Of a DNA stretch of 53,073 bases, positions 1-10,545 are shown one piece after another. The notes beneath the pieces were generated by a model. It was not told the origin of the DNA and did no database searches. It was given only the letters and a program-made list of their open reading frames with translations. This stretch comes from Cycloclasticus sp. 46_120_T64 (lineage in GTDB: Bacteria; Pseudomonadota; Gammaproteobacteria; Methylococcales; Cycloclasticaceae), in the NCBI GenBank assembly GCA_002162695.1, contig MAAM01000002.1:1-53073 (forward strand). Direction: 5' to 3'. Numbering within the stretch: the stretch's first letter is position 1; each line of letters opens with the position of its first letter. The translations under genes were made by a program, and so were the position numbers.

Positions 1-514
1 TACTAGCGCATCAGGCTTTTATAAAAAAATGGGCTTCAAAAAGAACAGCTCTTATAAATTAAACTCTGGTCAAATCAACACATAACAAAAATATCAAAAC
101 GACGCGCGAAAAAAACAATAAAAACAATAAGGGGTCATGTGTATTTTACAATTAAATATTCGCTATTTCAGTTCGATAGATAAAATTATGTTGAGTTCAC
201 GCCTTTAAGTAGTAGGCTTACCTTCGAAAAAGGAGTGGTAAGCTGTATGGATACGTGTCGAAAAGCTTTAAAAGCGTTCAGTTTTTAAGGCCCAACATAA
301 TGCCAATATCGGCTACGTTCCCCACCGCTAACAAATTATTTAAAAGAGCGCGCAAAATCTGCGTGGTTTTAAGTTAGGTCGTTAAAAGTGACATGATTAA
401 CAGATGCATTTGGGCGCGCACTCAAAGCATCCATTTTTATATTGTTAATATCACAGGGTCTATAGGGGGATGTTCTAGATTTTGAAAAATGGGCGCTGTA
501 TCAGGGCATTTGGA
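1..514. other. Gene-free left edge
   Basis: I see no convincing gene here. The DNA is AT-rich and broken by stops in all frames. It contains one copy of the AAGGGGTCATGT repeat (129-140). A good AAGGAG ribosome-binding sequence near 229 precedes only a 13-codon reading frame. The reading frame overlapping the right part on the + strand is a shadow of the merC-like gene on the other strand. Confidence 0.6.
129..147 (+). repeat. Left copy of direct repeat AAGGGGTCATGTGTATT
   Basis: AAGGGGTCATGT at 129-140 recurs in the same orientation at 6506-6517. After the shared 12 bases the copies continue GTATTTT and ATATTGT, which agree at most positions. The two copies bracket the whole zinc gene group. 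The GGGGTCA-type core resembles short repeats often seen beside REP-associated elements in gammaproteobacteria, but that link is inference. Confidence 0.5.
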
Positions 515-934
515 TTAATGGTCGTTTTCGCTAGGCTCAGGACAGGCGCAGCGTTCCTGCTGTTGGCAAAGACGGTGGTTGCCTATGTGGCCAAGTGCCA
601 GAATTGTGGCGCCGATCATTGTCAGAGCCTTTTCCCCCGTTTCACCCAGCAGATCATGCCCAAAAAAAACCGCGAAAACAAGAATCGATAGGCCTACAAA
701 CCCAATAAAAAGCAGCCGATAATGCTGGTGTTTTTTACAACCCATGGTTAACGCATAGGTACTGAGCGGTAACACAGCTATTAGCATCCAATAATGAAAT
801 TCCTCACCCTCCAGCGGCATAGCTGCAACAGAGGGCAGCAATACAATAGCCAGCGGCATCGCCAGGCAGTGGATCGAGCACAGTACCGATAGCGCTATCG
901 CTGACTTATCAGCTAGACCTCTTAAGTTATTCAT
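515..934 (-). CDS. MerC-family inner-membrane protein
   Basis: This 139-residue protein has about four hydrophobic segments. The MerC signature C-x-x-x-C lies in the first segment (C19, C23, in VLCSIHC), and there is a Cys-rich, acidic C-terminal tail (CACPEPSENDH). MerC proteins carry metal ions, classically Hg(II), across the inner membrane. Short chromosomal MerC-like proteins with no mer operon are often found beside Zur regulators, and the context here (a Fur/Zur-type gene just upstream on the same strand) points to zinc rather than mercury. No merA, merT or merP is present. An AAGGAA ribosome-binding site lies about 6 bases before the ATG. The family call is firm and the substrate is inferred. 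Confidence 0.75.
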   Translation of the reverse strand: MNNLRGLADKSAIALSVLCSIHCLAMPLAIVLLPSVAAMPLEGEEFHYWMLIAVLPLSTYALTMGCKKHQHYRLLFIGFVGLSILVFAVFFGHDLLGETGEKALTMIGATILALGHIGNHRLCQQQERCACPEPSENDH

Positions 935-1058
935 AATTTCCTTCTTAGTTAATGGCTTTAGGCCGTGTTAGTCATACCGTGCTAGCAAAGACGATCTGTT
1001 TCCAGCGGCGGACTACGCAAATGGAAGCCAGCCTCTTCTACACGTTAGCTCTAACGGG

Positions 1059-1395
1059 TTAATGGTTAATGGTGATTTCTTTCACTTGTTGGCATTGCCC
1101 GCAGTTCAAAAACTATGGCACTGCGTGGTCGCAAGCGATGTGACAGGTTTATTGTTGCCAATTTGAGCCTATGCGCCAGTTGTTCGCTCTTTAGAAAAGT
1201 TAAAATACGGTACGCCGACATAGCTGGAATATTTGCGCCACATTGGTTCTTGCAATAGTCCAGCAGTTCGTAGGCAGAGAGCGCCTTATCCGCTTGTAAT
1301 AGACCCGCAAGCACCGGTTTGCGTTTGCTAGTAAGACGGCTGCCTTGCTTATTACAGTGTTGTTCTGCTCGATCAATGATCTGTTGCGTGTTCAC
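1059..1395 (-). pseudogene. Frameshifted Fur/Zur-family regulator gene
   Basis: The N-terminal 75 or so residues form a normal Fur-type winged helix, with RLTSKRKPVLAGLL, AYELLDYC and AYRILTFL. Immediately after HRLKLA the reading frame goes wrong. The open frame continues with unrelated residues to a stop at 1066. A different frame encodes the expected metal-binding C-terminal part, TCHIACDHAVP, then an in-frame TAG, then FLNCGQCQQVKEITINH and a stop at 1059-1061. The gene therefore carries both a frameshift and a nonsense codon, unless sequencing errors explain them. The intact C-terminal half would supply the Cys/His zinc sites. It was probably co-transcribed with the merC-like gene downstream. 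The truncated 109-residue product keeps the DNA-binding domain only. Confidence 0.8.
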
Positions 1396-2052
1396 AGTTC
1401 CCTCTTAATACTTATCGTTGTTGAATACGCTTTTAGTACAGTTAGAGCCTGCTTACCCTTAATGACTATGGGTGTGTCTGCAAGCGCGTATCAATGATCC
1501 TCCTGTTGAGGGTCATCCTCACGGCGCAATGATTCGGCTCTCAAACAAACAGAAAACAACACACTCCGCTAAGGCAATTATTTGCAAATTTTTGTTATTA
1601 CTCCTTTCTTCATCCTAACGGCTCCTTAAATTGGTTCCTTATAATAAATACTCTTTTAAAGCGTTAGCTCGAAAGATATTCTCAGCTAGACTAACAATAC
1701 CTAATGATATGTTATATCATATCTTTTATTATGCAATAGTCCACTGACAAATTTTTAAATGGCGCAACCATCTGGAGCCTCAACACTCAAGAGAGTTTAT
1801 TAAATGTCTGTTAGCGCCGATGAGTAGCTTAAATAAGAATAGATGTCTGAAGTTCGAGCAGGCTGTCAATTCAGTGGAATAATATTGATGCGGTTAGTCG
1901 CTAAAAAGACGCTATTGCAAGAAAAAAATATTTCGAATAAATGGCGGGGAAGGTAACGTGTAGAAGGACTCATTCGGCAAAAAAAGTATTGCCTGAATAC
2001 TGATGACAATTGACCACTCCAAAGATTTAATGATGACAACACTAGAGCTCTT
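1396..2052. other. Divergent intergenic region with no clear gene
   Basis: About 650 bases lie between the broken Fur-type gene and the rightward zinc genes. They are AT-rich with only short reading frames. A palindrome at 1706-1723 is the one clear regulatory candidate. A 78-codon leftward frame overlapping the DUF2946-like gene has no domain signature and no ribosome-binding site, so I do not call it. Confidence 0.5.
1706..1723. promoter_or_regulatory. Palindrome, candidate Zur operator
   Basis: GATATGTTATATCATATC is a near-perfect inverted repeat, with GATATG/CATATC arms and an AT core. Its left half closely matches the half-site of gammaproteobacterial Zur boxes (GAAATGTTATA). It sits between the divergent zinc-related genes. 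It is about 330 bases from either gene, which is far for a simple operator, so the assignment is tentative. Confidence 0.35.
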
Positions 2053-2346
2053 TTGATAGTTAACAAACAACACATCTCGTTAAAAATAATTTTTATAAGC
2101 ATTACCTTGCTTATAGGGCAGTATGCTGCGCTTGCTCACTCAGTTGAACACCCATTTCATGAGGCTGCTCAGGCTTGTAAAACCTATGTTGCGCTTGAGC
2201 AATCAAAAGACGGACTGATGTCTGCTTGCAACACAAGCACCAAGCCCCTTGTCCAACTAAACAACTCGGCAAATTTCACCAGCACCTTCTTATTTCACGC
2301 TCACGCCCTTTACAGCATTCGCGCACCTCCTTCTCTCCGAATTTAA
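2053..2346 (+). CDS. Small DUF2946-like exported protein of the zinc gene group
   Basis: This 97-residue protein has an N-terminal signal sequence (hydrophobic stretch about 9-22, cleavage probably after ALA). A His-containing segment follows (HSVEHPFHEAAQAC, about 29-42), then a middle with few features, and it ends in a RAPPSLR tail. That layout (export signal, H/C-rich start, RAPP-type tail) is the one I associate with DUF2946-type proteins near metal-uptake genes. Their role is not established. The start is a TTG at 2053, and a later start would remove the signal peptide. It leads the rightward zinc gene group, 68 bases ahead of the outer-membrane protein gene. Confidence 0.55.
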   Translation: MIVNKQHISLKIIFISITLLIGQYAALAHSVEHPFHEAAQACKTYVALEQSKDGLMSACNTSTKPLVQLNNSANFTSTFLFHAHALYSIRAPPSLRI

Positions 2347-2414
2347 TCACTAACTGACTATCGACGCTCCCTTTGGGCTGCGCCAATTTATTTTCTATTA
2401 AAGAGAGATTTTTT

Positions 2415-3806
2415 ATGCGTACTACTATACTCGCGGCCAGTGTTGCACTTGCCCTTTCATACTCGCATCCAGTTTTAGCGGCTAATGACCTTAGCTCACT
2501 CAAAGAACAACTGGATCAATTAAAGCTAAATTACGAACAGCGTATTCAAGCATTAGAAAGCCGGTTAAAGGTCGCTGAAAACAATGCGACACATGCAAAA
2601 ACTAAAGTAAAACAGATTGAAGAAACCGTAAAAAAATCTTCAGCGCCTCAAACTGCCCTTAAAACTCAAAACAGTTTTAACCCCGCGATCAGCTTAATTC
2701 TAGATGGCCGATACGCAAGCTTTAGTCATAAACCGGGTGAGTATGAACTACCGGGGTTTGCCTTAGGAGGGGAGTCGGGCTTAGGTGAAGAAGGTATTTC
2801 ATTGGGCCATACTGAAATCGTTGCCAGCGCCAATATCGATGATAAATTCTATGGTCAAGCGACCATTGCTTTACATGATCATGAAGGCAGCACTGACATC
2901 GAGTTAGAGGAGGCTTTTATTCAAACACTGGGTTTAGGCAATGGCGTAACCGTGAAAGCTGGGCGCTTTTTATCGGCAATGGGTTATTTAAACGAACAAC
3001 ATGAACATGCTTGGGACTTTGCCGATGCGCCGCTTATTTATCGCGGTTTATTTGGTAGTCAGTTACTTGACGATGGTTTGCAGATCAATTATATCGCACC
3101 GACAGATACCTTTTTACAACTGGGTGCCGAAGCTTTTAAAGGTAGCAGTTTCCCCGCAGGCGGTGAGTCAGGTAATGTCGGCGCCTGGACGGCCTTTGCC
3201 AATATCGGTGGTGACATTGGTATTGAGCATAGTTGGTTGTTAGGGCTGAATCATTGGCAAGCCAACGATATTGATGGTAGAACCAGTGGGGGTCACCAGC
3301 ATGAGGGGGAGGAAGAGGTTGAGACACCTTCATTTACCGGAAAAAGTAAAATCAATTCTCTTGATTTTGTCTATAAATGGGCGCCTAACGGCAACCCTAG
3401 CCAGCAAAACTTTAAATTCCAGTTCGAGTATTTTGATCGCCGTGAAGAGGGTGTAATAACAATGCTCAACAGTGATCCCTTAGAGGCAACAAGTTATGAT
3501 GGCCATCAAAACGGTTGGTATGCACAAGCTGTGCATCAGTTTAAGCCGCAATGGCGCGTAGGTTTACGCTACGACCAGCTGGACAGCAGTAACTCAGGAG
3601 CAGATGCTGATATTCTAGAAGAAGCTGGTTTAGATAATGAAGGTCACACCCCAAAACGTTACAGCGCAATGGTGGAGTGGTTGCCAAGTGAATTTAGCCG
3701 TATCCGTTTGCAATTCAATCGGGATCAATCCTATGACAATACGGATAACCAACTATTTTTGCAGTACACCTATAGTTTGGGTAGCCACGGCTCTCATCAA
3801 TACTAA
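2415..3806 (+). CDS. Outer-membrane barrel protein with N-terminal coiled coil, probably zinc-linked
   Basis: The predicted protein is 463 residues long. A signal peptide ends near residue 22 (HPVLA). A heptad-rich coiled coil of about 50 residues follows (SLKEQLDQLKLNYEQRIQAL onward), then alternating amphipathic strands typical of a porin barrel. The protein ends in an aromatic residue (Tyr), as barrel proteins usually do. A His/Glu-rich loop (GGHQHEGEEEVE) and other surface histidines could attract metal ions. There is no TonB box or plug domain, so it is porin-like rather than a TonB-dependent receptor. I chose the ATG at 2415, preceded by AAGAGAG, over an upstream TTG because it begins directly with the signal sequence. 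It stands 11 bases before the znuA-like gene, with which it is surely co-transcribed. The metal role is inferred from context. Confidence 0.65.
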   Translation: MRTTILAASVALALSYSHPVLAANDLSSLKEQLDQLKLNYEQRIQALESRLKVAENNATHAKTKVKQIEETVKKSSAPQTALKTQNSFNPAISLILDGRYASFSHKPGEYELPGFALGGESGLGEEGISLGHTEIVASANIDDKFYGQATIALHDHEGSTDIELEEAFIQTLGLGNGVTVKAGRFLSAMGYLNEQHEHAWDFADAPLIYRGLFGSQLLDDGLQINYIAPTDTFLQLGAEAFKGSSFPAGGESGNVGAWTAFANIGGDIGIEHSWLLGLNHWQANDIDGRTSGGHQHEGEEEVETPSFTGKSKINSLDFVYKWAPNGNPSQQNFKFQFEYFDRREEGVITMLNSDPLEATSYDGHQNGWYAQAVHQFKPQWRVGLRYDQLDSSNSGADADILEEAGLDNEGHTPKRYSAMVEWLPSEFSRIRLQFNRDQSYDNTDNQLFLQYTYSLGSHGSHQY

Positions 3807-3817
3807 GGAGGTTTCAC

Positions 3818-4723
3818 ATGTTAAATAAATACGTTAAAAGAAATATCATACTGCTTATCTCCTTATTGTTTCTTAGTAACCCGCTATATGCAGGGCTTCA
3901 AGTCTTTGCTTGCGAACCTGAATGGGCCTCGCTGGCGAATGAACTTGGTGGCGAACATCTGGATATCTATACGGCAACAACAAATCAGCAAGATCCTCAC
4001 CATATTCAAGCTCGCCCCAGTTTGGTTGCTAAAGCACGCCGAGCTGAGCTATTGGTCTGTACCGGTGCAGAGCTGGAAGTTGGTTGGCTTCCCTTGTTAC
4101 TACGTAAATCCGGTAATCCAAACATCCAAGCAGGACAAGCGGGTTATTTTATAGCAACAGATTATGTTTCCTTATTGGATCAGCCTATTGTGTTAGACCG
4201 CAGTTTAGGTGATATACATGCAGCTGGGAATCCACACGTTCATCTTGACCCCGTTCGGCTACAGCAAATTGCTAACAAACTAAGTCACACATTGACCAAG
4301 CTTGATCCCGCAAACAGTTCAGATTATGAAAAGAAATTAGAATTGTTTACCCAACACTGGCAAAACATGATCCTTCAGTGGACAGAGCGTACGCAATCTT
4401 TAAAAGGAAAGCCTATTGTTGTCTATCATAAAAACTGGACATATCTTCAGCACTGGCTAGGGTTAAATCAAGTGGCGGTATTAGAACCTAAACCCGGCAT
4501 TCCACCTACCAGCTCCCATTTGAGTTCATTGATTTTGGGTTTAGAAAAAAGCCCCGCTCAAGTGATTGTTTATGCGAACTATCAAGATAACAAAGCAGCG
4601 AACTGGTTATCCAAAAAAACCGGTATCCCGACCCTTGAGCTTGCTTTTAGCCCAGCAAAAGACGAGACCTTGACTCATTGGTTTGACCGACTATTAAACC
4701 AACTTTTAAAGTTGCAAGAATGA
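3818..4723 (+). CDS. znuA: ZnuA-like zinc-binding protein of an ABC transporter
   Basis: The 301-residue periplasmic protein starts with a signal peptide (cleavage after about A25) and has the TroA/ZnuA cluster A-1 fold. Metal ligand positions are visible: His in DPHHIQ (H61/H62), NPHVHLDP (H140/H142) and VVYHKNW (H204), with an Asp/Glu region near residue 277 as the fourth. The long His-rich loop of E. coli ZnuA is absent. It would bind Zn(II), or possibly Mn(II), and deliver it to the permease encoded next. An excellent AAGGAGG site lies 7 bases before the ATG. Its stop overlaps the permease start (ATGA), which implies translational coupling. Confidence 0.82.
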   Translation: MLNKYVKRNIILLISLLFLSNPLYAGLQVFACEPEWASLANELGGEHLDIYTATTNQQDPHHIQARPSLVAKARRAELLVCTGAELEVGWLPLLLRKSGNPNIQAGQAGYFIATDYVSLLDQPIVLDRSLGDIHAAGNPHVHLDPVRLQQIANKLSHTLTKLDPANSSDYEKKLELFTQHWQNMILQWTERTQSLKGKPIVVYHKNWTYLQHWLGLNQVAVLEPKPGIPPTSSHLSSLILGLEKSPAQVIVYANYQDNKAANWLSKKTGIPTLELAFSPAKDETLTHWFDRLLNQLLKLQE

Positions 4724-5481
4724 TAGAGAGCTTAGATATAAGTATCTTAGGGCCAGCGTTTTTCGCTGGCCTGCTGGTATTAGCAAGCCATGTCCCATTG
4801 GGTCAAGAGGTGCTAAAACGTGGCATCATCTTTATTGACCTGGCGATTGCGCAAATCGCTGGTTTTGGCGTCATTTTAGCAACGCGGCTTGGTTTTGAAT
4901 CCCACGGATGGGAAGTTCAGCTGATCGCCATCAGCAGTGCTTTGCTGGGCGCCTTTGGGTTAAGCTTATTAAACAAGTATAAGCCGCAGATTCAAGAGGC
5001 ATTGATTGGTGTTTCTTTTATATTAGCCGCAACTGGCAGCATTTTAATATTGGCCAACAACCCTCACGGTGGCGAACAGCTTAAAGAACTCATGGTAGGG
5101 CAAATTTTATGGGTTACTTGGGCAGAGCTTATTCCCCTAGCCGCCGTAACAGGGTTCATATTATTGATGTGGTTTGTCTTCAAGCTTAATCAACGAATGG
5201 GGTTTTATTTATTGTTCGCCTTGGCAGTCACCAGCTCTGTTCAACTTATCGGCGTGTATTTGGTCTTTGCCAGCCTTATTATCCCAGCATTGGGCAGTCG
5301 TCATTATGTTGCAAAAAAATCCCTCGTTATAGCCTACATCATTGGTGCCTTAGGCTATGGCTTAGGACTGATTGCTTCGTCTATTTTAGACTTACCGAGT
5401 GGCGCACTCATCGTTTGGATGGTTGCTTGTATTGCTTTGTTATCAGGATTTTTTGGTACAAAAGAACAGCAAACGACTTAA
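4720..5481 (+). CDS. znuB: ZnuB-like metal ABC transporter permease
   Basis: This 253-residue, very hydrophobic protein has about seven to eight membrane segments. It carries the ABC-3 family features: an N-terminal GPAFFAGLLVLASHVPLG segment, IDLAIAQIAGFG, a central QEALIGVSFILAATGSILIL, and VQLIGVYLVFASLIIPAL near the C-terminus. It forms the inner-membrane channel for the ZnuA-like protein, whose gene overlaps it by four bases. No gene for the ATPase partner (ZnuC) lies on either side. The permease therefore has to borrow an ATPase encoded elsewhere, or it belongs to the locus type lacking that subunit. Confidence 0.8.
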   Translation: MIESLDISILGPAFFAGLLVLASHVPLGQEVLKRGIIFIDLAIAQIAGFGVILATRLGFESHGWEVQLIAISSALLGAFGLSLLNKYKPQIQEALIGVSFILAATGSILILANNPHGGEQLKELMVGQILWVTWAELIPLAAVTGFILLMWFVFKLNQRMGFYLLFALAVTSSVQLIGVYLVFASLIIPALGSRHYVAKKSLVIAYIIGALGYGLGLIASSILDLPSGALIVWMVACIALLSGFFGTKEQQTT

Positions 5482-5600
5482 GCCATCACATGACTAAGGC
5501 TTATTTCGCTAGGTTATATTGTCGCCTCAAAACTCGGTAGAAATACCTCTATAGGCACAATCAAATGGAAATAGACTCTTATCAATCAAATTATGCTGGG

Positions 5601-5627
5601 GACACCTGAGCTTTTTACTCAGGTGTC
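5601..5627 (+). terminator. Hairpin after znuB, probable terminator
   Basis: GACACCTGAG and CTCAGGTGTC form a perfect 10-base-pair stem around the loop CTTTTTA. It lies 120 bases after the permease stop. No run of T follows the stem, so termination would be weak or factor-assisted. It could also be an operator or mRNA-stabilising stem. Confidence 0.4.
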
Positions 5628-5748
5628 ATCAGGTTATGAAAGGGTTTCTGAAGGAATATCAATCAAGCAGAAAAACAGACTTAAATAGGGGATAATGAAA
5701 CACTCTCAAAAGGTTATTTGTTACTGGATGCAAATATTAATTATAACG

Positions 5749-5770
5749 GGCAGCTTTCAAGAAAGCTGTC
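5749..5770. repeat. Inverted repeat upstream of zur
   Basis: CAGCTTTC, AA, GAAAGCTG is a perfect 8-base inverted repeat with a two-base centre. As RNA it extends by two outer pairs, one of them G-U. It sits about 120 bases before the zur start. A two-base centre suits a protein-binding palindrome better than an RNA hairpin, so it may be an operator. No bound protein is identified. Confidence 0.35.
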
Positions 5771-5887
5771 ACGCTCTGTTGTTTGTGAAAGGTAGTCACT
5801 TATTAAATGAAACCATTCGGAGTTCCACTTAATTTTTAAAAGATCATGCGCCCGAACCAGGATGAGGTGCAAAAATAACATTCTAAT

Positions 5888-6370
5888 ATGAAAAAACTTG
5901 TTGACGAAAAAGCTTTACAGCAACCCCATAACCATCAACTCTGCATGAGCCAAACATTACTGTCCGCAGAAAAAATTTGTGCAGATCAAGGGATGCGCTT
6001 AACCGCTATTCGTCGACGTATTCTGGAACTGGTTTGCTCTAGCCATAAGGCGATAGGCGCTTATGAGTTATTGGATTTATTTCAGGAAGATGATGCTAAA
6101 GCGAAACCGGTAACCATCTACCGCGCCTTAGACTTTTTGATGGAAGCTGGACTGGTACATAAAATAGAATCACTCAATGCTTTTATTGGTTGCATGCAAG
6201 CCGAAACAAAGCATCAATCAGTTATCTTAATTTGTGATGCCTGTAAAAGTGCATTTGAACTTGACGCCTCATCTGTTTATAAAACATTATTCACCATGAG
6301 CGAAAAGACACGGTTTACGCCAACATCATTAACGATAGAGCTGCATGGTTTATGTTTTTCATGCTCTTAA
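5888..6370 (+). CDS. zur: Zinc uptake regulator Zur (Fur family)
   Basis: The 160-residue protein has a short extra N-terminus, a Fur winged helix (RLTAIRRRILELV, AYELLDLF, KPVTIYRALDFL) and a complete Zur metal domain. The structural zinc site is C116-x-x-C119 with C156-x-x-C159. The regulatory site matches E. coli Zur: H91, C102, H109 and E124. The protein stops right after the last CFSCS, so it lacks the His/Cys tail of E. coli Zur. With zinc bound it would repress zinc uptake genes, very likely including the neighbouring znu-type genes. The ATG at 5888 has no good ribosome-binding site, and an internal Met at residue 20 is an alternative. It is the intact counterpart of the broken Fur/Zur-type gene at 1059-1395. 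Confidence 0.85.
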   Translation: MKKLVDEKALQQPHNHQLCMSQTLLSAEKICADQGMRLTAIRRRILELVCSSHKAIGAYELLDLFQEDDAKAKPVTIYRALDFLMEAGLVHKIESLNAFIGCMQAETKHQSVILICDACKSAFELDASSVYKTLFTMSEKTRFTPTSLTIELHGLCFSCS

Positions 6371-6711
6371 GCGTGCCTTACTGATTCACCCTTTCTCAGC
6401 CATTAAATACTGCGTTTCTGTTAGGTAAACAATACGTTTGGCTCCATAGCCCTTTAAGCACTCGGTCATTTAAAGCACCTTCTTATAAATTTATTCTTTA
6501 TAAAAAAGGGGTCATGTATATTGTGATCTTTAAAGCTTCAATAAAAAAGAGAATCAATGGGCTCAGGCTCGATGGGTTTAAGGCTCAAAGCAAACCAGCC
6601 CAACCCACGCAATCAATCCGTCCCACACTGTTCGCGGTATTTAAGAATGCCCGCTAGCCTTTCCTTCTCGAAAACGGGCAAACCGTCGAGCAGCCAATTT
6701 GAAATAGCTGC
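6371..6711. other. Gene-free gap holding repeat copy and in-frame tail after parA
   Basis: This is the gap between two converging genes, zur and the parA-like gene. It contains the right copy of the AAGGGGTCATGT repeat. On the minus strand, directly after the parA stop and in the same frame, 32 further sense codons run to a TGA at 6613-6615. No terminator hairpin stands out. Confidence 0.5.
6506..6524 (+). repeat. Right copy of direct repeat AAGGGGTCATGT
   Basis: AAGGGGTCATGT (6506-6517) followed by ATATTGT repeats the sequence at 129-147 in the same orientation. It marks the right border of the zinc gene group and is preceded by an A-rich run. Confidence 0.5.
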
Positions 6712-7469
6712 TTATAACAGCTCTTCATAAAGGCGTTTAAATTCCTCGGTTACTTTATGGGTCGGCGCGAATTGAATCATCGGTTGTGCGGCGCTGTGTG
6801 ATTCACGAATTTTAACTGAGGAGGACAGTTTGGTATTAAATACGGGGAGTTCGTCAGCCAGTAGCTCATCCACCAGTTGAGTGGGGAGTTTTGCGCGTTG
6901 TTGGAATTGGTTAACGACGATGCCTTCAATGTTTAACTCTGGGTTATGGTCGGCTTTCACTTCATCCACCGTTTCCAATAAGGAATACAGGGCTTGTTTG
7001 GAAAAAGCATCGCAGTCAAACGGAATAATGCAGTGATCTGCGGCAATGAGTGCGGAGCGAGTGTAAAAGTTGAGTGCAGGCGGGGTGTCGATAAAGATAT
7101 TGTCAAACTCGTCCATCGCATTGAGCGCTTCTTTTAGTTTGTATATTTTATAACGTGATTCGAGTTTTGCGTGCAAATTATCCATCTCTGGGTGGGATGG
7201 CATCAGGTATAAATTATCAACAGCGGTTGGATAGATGAATTCGCTAAAGTCCTTCGGGAATAAGCTGACGCTGAGGGTGCTGGCGTAAAAGTCGGCAAGG
7301 CTGGTGGTGGTGTCAGCCGCTTTGTCGCCCAGTAGGTATTGGCTGGAATTACCCTGCGTATCGAGGTCGATGACGAGGGTTTTTTGCCCCTTCGAGGCGC
7401 TGATTGCCGCTAGGTTGCAAGTGATGGTGGATTTTCCGACACCGCCTTTTTTGTTGAAGATGACTCTAT

Positions 7470-7473
<4 letters not shown>
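6712..7473 (-). CDS. ParA-like (MinD/ParA) ATPase, orphan
   Basis: The 253-residue protein is a deviant Walker P-loop ATPase. It has KKGGVGKST (8-16), switch I DLDTQGNSS (37-44) and Walker B FIDTPPALN (127-135). There is no N-terminal helix-turn-helix. Such ATPases dimerise on ATP, bind DNA or membrane non-specifically and position plasmids, chromosomes or protein clusters. No ParB, parS-like cluster or replication gene is nearby, so it is not a plasmid partition operon. It overlaps the stop of the ybeL-like gene by four bases, implying coupled translation, and both genes are read away from leuS. What it positions cannot be told from the sequence. Confidence 0.8.
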
Positions 7474-10535
<3,062 letters not shown>

Positions 10536-10545
10536 GGGAATGTCT

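Larger units (their letters stand above)
5482..5887. other. Intergenic region with two strong inverted repeats
   Basis: About 400 gene-free bases separate the permease gene from zur. They contain a perfect 10-base inverted repeat at 5601-5627 and a second hairpin at 5749-5770. I see no coding sequence. The promoter of zur must lie in the right part but cannot be placed with confidence. Confidence 0.5.

Noticed and set aside
290-379. Possible integron attC site: GCCCAAC at 290-296 and GTTAGGT at 373-379 match the outer core consensus, 90 bases apart
   Set aside because: The inner L boxes do not pair, no integrase or second cassette is seen, and the frame before it is only 13 codons.
482-691. 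69-codon frame on the + strand
   Set aside because: It is the antisense shadow of the MerC-like gene, with no ribosome site and no domain.
1866-2102. 78-codon leftward frame in the zinc divergent region
   Set aside because: No domain pattern, no ribosome-binding site, and it overlaps the start of the DUF2946-like gene.
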